Made by a program: the position numbers and the translations under genes. A stretch of DNA of 64,000 nucleotides from Plantago elongata (lineage: Eukaryota; Streptophyta; Magnoliopsida; Lamiales; Plantaginaceae). The notes beneath the pieces were generated by a model. That model saw only the letters and a list, made by a program, of their open reading frames with translations. It did no database searches and had not been told where the DNA came from. Positions 54,535 to 64,000 of the stretch are shown piece after piece. The DNA lies in the NCBI GenBank assembly GCA_036897095.1, contig JAYMSP010000013.1, positions 1 to 64,000 on the forward strand. The letters run 5' to 3'. The stretch's first letter is position 1, and every line of letters starts with the position of its first letter.

Positions 54535-57420
54535 ATGTCGGTCACAGCAGGTGTCAGCGACACCGTAATCGCGGTCCGCGACAAACTGAAAGGCAAAATC
54601 GGCCAAACGAAGGTGAAGAGGTACTGGCCTGGTAAAGCTCCAGAGTGGGCGGATGATAACGAGGAAGATGCAGCTGATTGGACGGCGAAGTCGGCCGCCT
54701 TAGAGGCGGCGTTTCCTCGTCGCGGCGGGGAGGATGCGGGAGTGTTGAGAAAGGATGATCCGAGGTTGCGTCGATTGGCGGAGAGAATGGTTGATGATAG
54801 GGATGAGGTGAGGGATAATCACAGGCGGATTAGGCAGGCGGAGATTATTTCGACTGAGGAGGAGGAGACTAGGCGGCAGGAGAGGGAGGATGCCTTGGAG
54901 GAAGACGAGGATGCGATGGAGGAGAGGCGGAGGAGGATTAGGGAGAAGCTGTTGTTGAGGCAGCAGGAGGAGGTGGGGATTTTGCCGGAGGAGGAGGAGG
55001 AAGAGGATGAGGAGGAAGAAGAGGAGGAGGAAGAGTCAGAGTATGAGACGGATTCGGATGAGGAGTTGTCGAGTATTGCGATGGTGAAGCCGGTTTTCGT
55101 GCCGAAATCGGAGAGGGATACGATTGCAGAGCGTGAGAGGATTGAGGCGGAAGAGAAGGCGCTTAAGGATGCTGTGGAGAAGAGGATGGAGGAGAGGCAG
55201 AGGGAGACGAAGTTGATTGTGGTTGAGAAAATTAAGGAGGCTAAGGAGATGCTGAGGAATGCGGAGTTGGAGGCGAATGTTGCAGATGTGGATACGGATG
55301 ATGAGGTGAATGAGCTGGAGGAGTATGAGGCGTGGAAGGTTAGGGAGATTGCAAGGATTAAGAGGGATAGGGAGGATAGGGATGTGATGGTGAAGGAGAA
55401 GGAGGAGATTGAGAAGGTTAGGAATATGACTGAGGAAGAGAGGAGAGAGTGGGAGAGGAAGAATCCTAAACCTTCTAAACAGTCCAAGCGAAAGTGGACA
55501 TTCATGCAAAAATACTATCACAAGGGTGCTTTCTTCCAAGAGGATCCTGATGATCATGCCGGAACTGCTGGCCGTGATAATATCTACACCCGCGATTTCT
55601 CTGCTCCTACAGGGGAGGATAAGTTGAACAAGACGGTGCTGCCTAAAATCATGCAGGTTAAGCATTTTGGTCGCAGTGGAAGGACGAAGTGGACTCACCT
55701 TGTCAATGAGGATACAACTGATTGGAATACACCGTAAGTATTTTTCATTACCAGCAATCTTGTTTCTGTATTTAAACTACATTAATATTATCTTTTGCAT
55801 GTTCACTTAGCTCAAATGAAGTTAAATGTCACATATATCTTGACCGACCACTTAGCACTAAAACCTTATTTTGTATAGTATAATTTAGAAGTCAAAACTC
55901 AAAACAATCAGAGGGAAATGGAACAAGTCATTACTAATCGGATGTGTGGGGGTCAACACAAATAAGCTTATGGCTTTTCCTCTGTTCCTTCACGTCTTAT
56001 CTAGATCCACTATGAAGTATCACCTGTTGGTTTTTATAGTTGAGTGTCTTTTATCAATATAGTCTCGGGTTGAAGCCTACTAGTTGAAACCGTCATAATT
56101 CAATGTTGACCATCACTCTTTAAGTAAGCTATGATAAATACACTCAAAAGATTTTGGTGGTCAACTTTAATGCTAATTTCATCTTGTTCCATTTCTCTGT
56201 CTGTTTTGACTATGAATTATGCCTAAAAGTATACTTGTTCCAATTCAGTTTTCCTTGTTATGGGTAATTCATAGCCATGATGGGCATGGAAACCCTTATA
56301 GCACATTACTAACGTGATGGAGGGAATACCCAAGTATTCTGTTCGTGGTACTATAGTACTTGTGAATGTATGAAGTGTTGTTGGGTCTACATATATACAC
56401 TTATGTTTTTAATTGTACCACAATTGGGTTTTGTTATGATGTTATCAGTTAAGCCATTAAGGAGGGACAGTAGATACCATAAAAGAACATGCCCGCTGTC
56501 ACTCTTAGAATAGAGCCATGTGGCTTTAGGTTCTTTTTGTAATTACCATTATTTGGGGCATGTTCCTGGTTAAAAATATCTCTTCCCTGGCGCTCTGTTT
56601 GGCGACTTTTGAGTTATTATATTTCTATTATATCGGTTGATGAAAGAGCGATCTGTTGCTGTGCATATCAATGTGTCACAGCACCAAATATTATCTGTGG
56701 AAGTCAACACAAATATGCTTATGGCTTTTCCTTTGCTTCATGTCTTTATCTGTGATCCACTATGAAGTATTGCCTTTGGGTTTTAACAGTTCAGTGCCTT
56801 TTTATCAATATAAATCTCTTGGGTTGAAGCCTGCAGTATGAAACTGTTGTGATTCAATGTCAATCACCACTCTTCAAGTAATGCTATGATGTCATACATA
56901 CCTCGAAAAAATTTGGTGGTCAATTTTCACCTACTTGGATTACGAAACAGTCTTTTGAGGATATATCTGTTCTCAAATTTTGGGAGTTCGAAACATTTTT
57001 TATACCTGAAGCTTTATATTTTTAAGCCGAACATTGTAGCATTTTAGTGATGCTCCACTTAAGGATCAGCCAGGGAATGAAACTCAATGCAGCATGCTTA
57101 TATCATGTTTTCAGTCGTGGACTAATTTTAGTGCTTTATTTTGGAAAACCATAAAATGTTGTCTGTTTGCTCTTAGCCGCTACTAAGCTCATTCTTCCAG
57201 CTTATTTATCATGAAGTCGAGATATTCTGCACTCATTTTTTATGATAACTGAAGTACTCTGCATAATTGGACCTGATTTCTTAATGTTCCTTGTTTGCCA
57301 TGCAGTTGGACCTACAATGACCCTCTGCGGGCAAAGTACAATCAGAAAATGGCTGGAATGGATGCACCCATCGAAAAGCCCAAAGGAAGCAAGAAATTAA
57401 AATATTCGGAACAACAATGA
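54535..57420 (+). CDS. MFAP1: Microfibrillar-associated protein 1 (MFAP1) homolog, spliceosomal B-complex protein
   Basis: Two exons: 54535-55733 and 57306-57420; 437 aa, the usual plant length. The N-terminus has VKRYWPGKAPEWA; the middle is an almost continuous charged coiled coil with a run of Glu (about residues 150-165) and YETDSDEE; the C-terminal MFAP1 domain has KRKWTFMQKYYHKGAFFQ, IYTRDFSAPTGEDK, HFGRSGRTKWTHL and DTTDWNTPW. Exon 2 adds YNDPLRAKYNQKMAGMDAP and a basic tail. MFAP1 is a nuclear splicing factor (yeast Spp381-like part of the B complex) that contacts Prp38. Despite its name it is not a matrix protein. The long exon 1 is GC-richer than its surroundings. The 1572-bp intron carries a direct repeat (next entry). 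Intact. Confidence 0.95.
55952..56927 (+). repeat. Direct repeat of about 220 bp within the MFAP1 intron
   Basis: Copies at about 55952-56168 and 56702-56927, 750 bp apart, both running from GTCAACACAAAT through CCACTATGAAGTAT to TTGGTGGTCAA, with roughly 80 percent identity by eye. There is no open frame and no inverted termini that I can see. It looks like an internal duplication or two copies of an unnamed repeat. Confidence 0.75.
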
Positions 57421-58165
57421 ACTTTCGGTAATAGCATTTCTGTTCTCGTAAATGTGACAATTATCCTTTCCAGGAGCATCGTCTTTTAGAGCCTCAGGCC
57501 ATTTATAAGCAGGCTGCCTCTTGAGGATAGACGAAAAGCATAAATTCGGGAGCTTATATGTACTAGTACATGTTTTGCACTTCTACTGCAGATGTGGTGA
57601 CAATTGTAGTATCTGGAATGAATTAACATTGTAGATTATTTCTTGAGATGTATGATCACTATGCATAAACTGGTTTATGAGTTCTGATTTGCCTGATAAA
57701 CTTAATTTGTCAAATAGTATCAAAACCGTACGTGCCAAGAATGGGGATCGAACTTAAAAAGGAAAATTTGAAGAACAAAGGCTCTCCGTGCCAAGAAAAG
57801 AAACAAAGAGTAGAACTTAACAGGAAAAACCCGGTAAAAAGTGGCGCCGACCAAGAAAAACCCCAAGTCGTCAAATTTATACATGGAAAACTGGGTGAAA
57901 AAGTAAAATTTTCAAATTTTAATCCTAAGTGCTCATCACAGGGAAAGGAATAGGTGGTAGGTTGCAAATAAGGGGAAATCCCAAGGAACGAAACAGATTT
58001 CCTTTGATTCTAATATGTAACAATTCCTTCCATAGCACTCCTTTTCTATTGCTATATAATACCACTACTGACAATGTTTTCTATTACAGAATCAAGAATT
58101 TAGCTTTTTGCCTCTGGAAACAGAATCCTCTCTTATGTTTTAGCTTTTGCCGTCTTTAATCTACC
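57421..58165. other. Intergenic, 3' flank of MFAP1
   Basis: A/G-rich 57740-57960 with open frames on both strands but no recognisable protein. No gene called. Confidence 0.4.
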
Positions 58166-59382
58166 ATGGTGACAACAAAGAGCAGCTCGCCGAGTTACTC
58201 TTTATACGTTTCAAAAAAAGAAAAACATCTACCAACATGGTTGATTGAGCTGGTGGTCCTTCGCTCGACATGGTGCTTCTTATTGCGCAGGATCTTGTTA
58301 ACATGGAAGATTATGTTTCCTTCTCTTCCGTCTGCAAATCTTGGCAATCTGTCACCGATACGCTAGGAAAGAAGCCATCTTTACCTCCCCGCTTTCCATG
58401 GGCCATGCTACCAGATTCATCAGTCTACCGGAAGAAGGACAAGGAATTTACCTGGGATAGGTTTCTGGAGCCACCGGATGAAACTAAAGACTCACAGGGC
58501 AGACAAATTCGTTGTTTTTACAGGTTCTCGTCCTCAAAAATACATGAATTTGAACTACCAGAAGCTACCCATAGAGTGTGTTTGGGAGTTAGTTACGAAT
58601 GGTTGGTCTCAATTGGTTATGATTTTCAAATTAATCTTTTGCACCCGTTCTCCCGGGAACAAATCAGATTGCCTGGTCTTTTGGAATTTAAAAATCAGTA
58701 CATATACAATGAGGATTTCATAGCCGAGATTATTGTTGATATGTATGTTAAAAAGGTCGTTTTGTCCGACAATCCAAGAACTGGCCATGATGTTATAACA
58801 ATGACAATCCAAGACAAGGAGATCGTGTTTGGACTGATGTTGATGTCCCGTCCAATGTATACGAGGATGTTGTCTACTACAACAAGAAGTTCTACGCTGT
58901 GAATAACGGTGCCTGTTTGTATATGTGTGACCTTACAAATTACTGCAGCTTCACCTGGAATATCTTGGCAAAACGATCTGGTCAAATCATTAATATGTTG
59001 GCAAAACTATCTGGTCGAATCATCCGGAGATTTATTATTGATATCCCGTTGTCGTCGTGAAGAAACTAATTTTCGGGGCATGGGATGTAGGGAACTAACA
59101 TCTGATTTCTCAATTTTTAAGTTGGAAGAGGGCGAAAAAGATTTTGAGTATCCCTGTGTTTGGACAAAAGTGAATAATTTGGATGGTAGAGCATTGTTCT
59201 TCGGCAATAATCTTTCAACAATGATGGATTCCTCGAAATGTATAAAAGCAGATTGCATCTATTTCTCAGATGATAAGCACGAAGTGTATACAAATGAACC
59301 TGAGAGAGGTGGTCGTGATACTGGAATTTTCAATAATAAAAACGGCACGACCAAGCCACATGATGTATCAAAATTCCAATAA
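58166..59382 (+). pseudogene. F-box / DUF295 (KIB1-type) pseudogene
   Basis: The region has the length of a complete intronless F-box-DUF295 gene (about 405 codons), but its parts are in different frames: an N-terminal lead-in (58166 to about 58260), the F-box core and first half of DUF295 (from about 58260: LLIAQDLVNMEDYVSFSSVC, KSW, SSSKIHEFELPEATHRVCLG), the middle (from about 58821: DRVWTDVDVPSNVYEDVVYY, KKFYAVNNGACLYMCDLTNY), and the C-terminal part (to 59382: WTKVNNLDGRALFFGNN, CIYFSDD, GIFN). So about three frameshifts have occurred, and a 34-bp imperfect duplication (TTGGCAAAACGATCTGG / TTGGCAAAACTATCTGG) lies near 58962-59035. Intact members act as substrate receptors of SCF ubiquitin ligases; this copy cannot. 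Sequencing error at all three points is unlikely. Confidence 0.75.
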
Positions 59383-61689
59383 AGTGAAATTTTCATATTT
59401 AATGGAAAAATCGGCTTTATCACACCTATCTCAACTTTAAATTACTGGCGGATCTACAGCTGAACTTGGGTGGTCTCAGGTCCAGCTGGAATTGCTGCTC
59501 TTAAGTACATTGAATTTTCTTTGTCCCAATGGTATGGTCCAATGTTAATTAATGCTTTGGCCAGTTTTCGAGTCCTATGAACCACATTCTACATATATTT
59601 TTTGACCTATACTTTTCTAGGCAATAGTGTATATATACTATTTCATATGAATTACCTTGTTATTTTTTTTTATTATTTATGTAAAGCAGTCATACACTTC
59701 TATTCAAGTGTTTGATTTATTTACTTTCAAATCGTTCTTATTTATTTATAATATAAGAATATAATTTGTCTAGGCAATTGTTTTATACACACACACACAT
59801 GTGTGTGCGCGCGCGCGCGCTCTCTCTCTATTTGATATGAATTCCCTTATTATTTTTTCTTATTCTTTATGTGAATCATATAGTCATGCACTTCTATTCA
59901 AATGTTTAGTTTATTAACCGTCAAATCGTTCTTATTTACCTTTATTATAAGAATATACTATTAATTTATAGGACTACAATAAACACTTATATTCAATTGT
60001 TTGGTTTATTCACCTAGAATCGCTCTTATTTATCATTTTAGACTATACATATATTATAATAATTTACAGTGCCATAGTAAATTAGATCGCGATTTTAACT
60101 CCACCTTAACATAAGCCCATTCATCCAAAAATTATTTACAATGTATCAACATACAATTAAGTAATTATATATCTCGTTAAAGGCGACTAGACGATCTGCA
60201 CTATATTGTATGTGCATGATCGTCATTTATCTTACGAGCAGCATGGGATGCATAGCACTGTGACTCAAGTTCAATGGAAGATTATTTCTAATTATCCATA
60301 ACCTTAAACTTAATTATCAAATAACATCAAAACTCTTACAGTAAAACAATAAAGTAGCACTTCTATTTTTTAATAATAATTTTAAAATTCTGACTATGAA
60401 TTTATTATACTTCAATAACACTCAGGGGAGGAGTGATGGACCGACTTCCATCAGCTTGCCGGACACCCAAAAGGATTAAACTCTTCTTGCTGATCAAGTT
60501 CCTCCGGTTACTCGGTGGGAAAAACCACGCCGACATCGCAGACACGGTGAAGGTTATGTTCATTGACTTGGTGTTGCACCATCTCCATTTCGTTGGGAAA
60601 TACAGTGAAATCGTCAGGGGGAAATTTTATGATTTTGGTTGTTTTCAATTTTCCTGTGTCGTTTCCTATTGTGTTCATTGACATTTTCCTATTGTGCTCA
60701 TTGACATTTTCATTTGCATATGGATTTGTGTGTGGATTTGGGTTGGATCGGAACTGAGGTTGTTGATTATTGTGATTGTGTTGATTGTTGTTGTTGTTCA
60801 TTTCTTCAGTAGTAAGTTCAGTGACGAGGTGTGTAAAGTGGTTGATGGAGGGGAGGTAAGGAAGAAATGAATGACTCTAATTAGTGGGTGTTTGTGTGTT
60901 TAGAATCAATTATTATCAGTGTTTTGTTGCTTAAAAATAAAAAAATAAAATAAAAAAATAAAAAATAATTCAAATTAAATAATTGTATATTGTAGACTCA
61001 TTTTCCTTAGAACTGTTTTTTTATCGTATATCAAATTGATACAAATGCTAACATGTCATACCATGTCTCCACAATCGTGTCTGAATACATTATTTGATTA
61101 CTTACGATTCCATTCACTAATATTTGTTTCGACTGTTCTGGAATATAATTTTATTATTGTAATTTTATCTCATTTTAATATATAAAAATATTATTTCATA
61201 TACAAATACTACCAAACAACTTATTACATAATTATACTAATCATATAATTATAATATCTTAAATATTAATAATTAACCAATCTAATATTCATACATATTT
61301 TATTAAATTCCAATACAAATCACATCATACTTACACCAATTATTTATCTCTTACACAACCTATATAACAACCTTACAATACCATATATAATTACAATTAT
61401 ATACCAAACAATAATTTTAACAATCCTACTACAATTTAACACTATTCATCCATTCAAACGGATCCAACTCCGACTCCATAACGAATGGTCACTAAACTTT
61501 CCAAACATACAAACCCTGACCAGATGGCCCAGCACTATAAGTAGCAACAGCTTCTTCTCATCCTCTTCTCTTCTGCAAATCAAAAATACCCTTTCTTTGC
61601 ACACGACATCGTTTCAATTTGTCCCCAATCTATACCCTAGAAGCCCTAATCTGACCAGTTTGTCACATAAACACGTCAATTGTAGAGAG
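59383..61689. other. Long intergenic region; one weak minus-strand frame
   Basis: Mostly AT-rich with (AT)-biased tracts. A minus-strand frame at 60801-60508 (97 codons: an Asn/Gln/His-rich start, then KFPPDDFTVFPNEMEMV) has a protein-like second half. I do not recognise it, it has no clear promoter, and two short direct repeats (CATTGACATTTTCCTATTGTG) lie inside, so I do not call it a gene. The last 200 bp are the promoter and leader of the poly(A)-binding protein gene, with AGAAGCCCTAATC near 61639. Confidence 0.4.
59787..59829. repeat. Compound dinucleotide microsatellite (AC)n(TG)n(CG)n(CT)n
   Basis: Alternating ACAC, ATGTGTG, CGCGCG then CTCTCT steps. A tract of the same composition lies at 25136-25178. 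Confidence 0.85.
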
Positions 61690-63980
61690 ATGGAGAATCA
61701 GCACGAGCAAGAAGACGATGTATACGGCGGTGATTTGCCGGAGGAAGATTACATGGAAGCCGAATTCGACGGTACTGAAGCTGAAGTTGAAGCTGAAGCT
61801 GATGCAGATGCCGAAGCCAAGGCAAAGGTATGTGCACAGGCACAGCTAGTTTTGTTTACGGTCTGTTTGTTGAGCTAATTGGAGGCGATTTGTAACTTAT
61901 ATAGCTTTTGTGGTCTTAATTGTGTAGGAGTTGGAAACAATGAAGAAGAGATTGCAGGAGATTGAAGAGGAAGCTGGTGCGCTTCGCGAGATGCAGGCCA
62001 AGGTTGAGAAGGAGATGGGTGGAGCTCAAGGTTTGATTGACTTATCCTTTGGTCCTGAATTGATTCGATGTTACTTGCTTGTTGATTATTTGATCTATGT
62101 TCTTTAACGGGTTTTATCCGATAGTATTGTGGTCCTGGTGAGTATAGAAGGGGTAATAGAATTTGTGGGGTTGATATTCTAGCTGGATTCTGTTTTGTAA
62201 AGTTGGAGTGGGGTTACTTGGGGGTAATCTGCTTTTCTGTTCAATTTGATTAGCTGATAGATGGATGCATGAGTATTTGGTGGAATGAGGGAACTTTTGT
62301 ATATATTAAATGTGAGTTCGATGACACTCTGTGATGGTTATAGTAGCTGGGTTTTGGATTTAGTTGCACAAATTCGGGATAGGGTTTGGGAAGCATTTGA
62401 TTTGTCATATTTGATGAATTTGAGTCAAGACATTGAAGTATGATGCAATTTGGTTTTTCATGTCTGATCTGATCTTCTGTGAGGACACTTCATGTATGGG
62501 GAATCGAAGTCAGTTGGAATCAGACATGGCGTTTGCTCCTATAAGATGCGAAAACCTTTACCTGAATAACTAATGTTTCAAAGCAGAGAAACATACTATT
62601 ATGGACTTTCGAGGGGAGGGATTGGGGAATATACTGAAATTGCTGACTGTAGAATTAGGACAGATTGAATTAAGGAAACCTGGACTGTCTAACATTGTGC
62701 ATTATTCGTTAATAATTTATTTAGTTTGCTAATCTTCTTGTATGCATAAAACTTGAGGATCTCGTTTACTTTGAAAGTTGCAAATTTATGTGATATGGTG
62801 AATCTGCCGTGATTACAGAAAATAGTATAATCCTAATCCATATCCCCACACTATATCTATATACCACACCTTTTGAATAACAGTTGATGTAACATAGTAT
62901 AAAGAATTGATGATCCAGACCATTAATAGGATCCACATTCCAAGTTGAGGAAGTAGATGCACAGATTGATTATTTACTAACACCATTTATTGAAAACGGT
63001 GTTTTTAATTTAGTTGAATAACACAGCTAGCATGTTTCTCCAATCATTAATTCTGTGCTACTGAGTGAGTAACAACATTGTAATGTGTTTTATTTTGCAA
63101 TGGCTTTGACAGATGACTCAGCTGGTTCCTCTGCTACCCAAGCTGAGAAAGAGGAGGTTGATTCTCGCTCAATATATGTGGGGAATGTAAGTTCTTGATC
63201 CCCTCATGTTTAGTCTGTGATTCTATATCATTCCAACTCCATCACTTTAAATGGAGTATAGTCAAAATCCATTTGTGTTTTTATGTGCATTAGTGATAAC
63301 TATTTTCATGTCCGTGAAACATTTTTCTTCCCGTCTGTACCTGAATATTTGGCCATATGTCGTGCAAAATTTTACTGAAGAAACTTGGATACCCACCCTG
63401 TGCTTTACATGGACTGTTTTAAATGTAACTTTAACGTGCCTATACCAAATAATCTTCATTGCTACTAGGCTTGTAGATTTCATGAATTTCTAAATTCATG
63501 CAAGTGACAAAACTGAACATATTTGCTCATAAACCTGCGGGGCCCATAAAGATCTAGTGAAATACCGAAGACATAATTTGCAACAGCCTGAGATAAACTA
63601 GCTCACTTTTGACCGCCATTTTCCTACTTCCACATTTAGATCTAAATACTAATTATATTCTTTTATCAGTGTCTTTGTCATATGGAAAGGTGTAAAATAT
63701 TCCATTGCTGTAGCATATAAGCATTTGTAGACCTTTGAAGCATGTGCTATAATTTCTTCCAATAATACTTTATTCTCTTCAATTACAGGTGGACTATGCA
63801 TGCACACCTGAGGAAGTGCAGCAGCATTTTCAGTCTTGTGGGACTGTAAACCGAGTCACCATTTTAACTGATAAGTTTGGTCAGCCCAAAGGTTTTGCAT
63901 ACGTGGAGTTTGTGGAAACTGAGGCCATTCCGAATGCTCTGCTGTTAAACGAAACAGAGTTGCATGGCCGTCAACTCAAG
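61690..63980 (+). CDS. PABN: Nuclear polyadenylate-binding protein (PABN/PABPN1 type), 3' end outside window
   Basis: Four exons visible: 61690-61827, 61928-62030, 63113-63186, 63789-63980; the gene continues beyond 64000. Order: an acidic N-terminus ([14 protein letters not shown], Glu/Ala repeats), a coiled coil ([18 protein letters not shown]), then an RRM with RNP2 SIYVGNV (split by intron 3 after GN) and RNP1 KGFAYVEF, followed by [15 protein letters not shown]. This is the layout of animal PABPN1 and plant PABN1-3, which bind poly(A) in the nucleus and set tail length. The Arg-rich C-terminus expected of the family lies outside. The ATG at 61690 starts the acidic domain; an in-frame ATG 31 codons upstream lies in the leader. 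The donor after RQLK is GTCTGT; reading through it departs from the family sequence, so an intron is inferred. Intron 2 is long (1082 bp). Confidence 0.93.
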
Positions 63981-64000
63981 GTCTGTGAACTTGATTTACT

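Noticed and set aside
54819-55698. Two long minus-strand ORFs (220-228 codons)
   Set aside because: Antisense shadows of the Glu/Arg-rich MFAP1 exon; they give Ser/Leu/Ile-rich low-complexity translations.
60508-60801. 97-codon Asn/Gln/His-rich minus-strand ORF
   Set aside because: Low-complexity start, no recognised domain, no promoter, internal short repeats; kept only as a remark.
1-64000. CRISPR arrays, operons, phage or other prokaryotic systems
   Set aside because: Spliced plant genes throughout; no regularly spaced identical repeats with unique spacers.

Overview
The window is nuclear DNA of a flowering plant, most likely a eudicot. The signs are GT-AG introns of 70-1600 bp in an AT-rich background, plant-specific families (PMEI, PPME1-type pectin methylesterase, DUF247, BOI-like RING, KIB1/DUF295 F-box), a tRNA-Tyr(GTA) with a short intron, and telobox/site II promoter motifs. 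I cannot name the species. The pectin methylesterases resemble the PPME1 / Ole e 11 / Sal k 1 group.

Layout. 1-6674: a direct tandem array (about 2.0-2.2 kb unit) of four full-length-type PMEI genes on the + strand: one cut by the window edge, one intact, two broken. 7041-8170: a decayed LINE piece on the minus strand. 10122-11511: a pectin methylesterase (PME) gene. 13180-16113: a tandem pair of RING E3 ligase genes. 16646-21902: an 18-exon acylamino-acid-releasing enzyme gene with a possible transit peptide. 21987-23463 (minus): a DUF247 gene. 26837-42054: four more PME genes, around a 60S acidic ribosomal protein P2 gene (minus), a small secreted-protein gene and an intron-containing tRNA-Tyr (minus). 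43589-53603 (minus): a second PMEI array, with one full-length gene followed by shortened 'mini-PMEI' genes, pseudogenes and an inverted fragment. 54535-57420: splicing factor MFAP1. 58166-59382: a broken F-box/DUF295 gene. 61690 to the right edge: nuclear poly(A)-binding protein.

How the genes fit together. Five PMEs without a PMEI pro-domain lie between two expanded PMEI arrays, so enzyme and candidate inhibitors of cell-wall pectin de-esterification are physically clustered. All PMEs and all intact PMEIs carry signal peptides and would act in the apoplast. The housekeeping genes (AARE, P2, MFAP1, poly(A)-binding protein) look ordinary and intact.

The most unusual object is the PME gene at 38320-42054. 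It encodes a predicted 1165-aa protein with about 745 residues of Ser/Gln/Gly/Lys-rich repeats between signal peptide and catalytic domain, where ordinary type I PMEs carry a PMEI pro-domain. It lacks the last intron of its paralogs, has lost one catalytic-site Gln, and sits downstream of a 136-aa gene that consists only of its N-terminal module. The second notable feature is the mini-PMEI family, which lacks the N-terminal disulfide hairpin of PMEIs.

Exon coordinates come from reading splice sites and reading frame by eye, checked by frame continuity and by agreement among paralogs. No database search was run.
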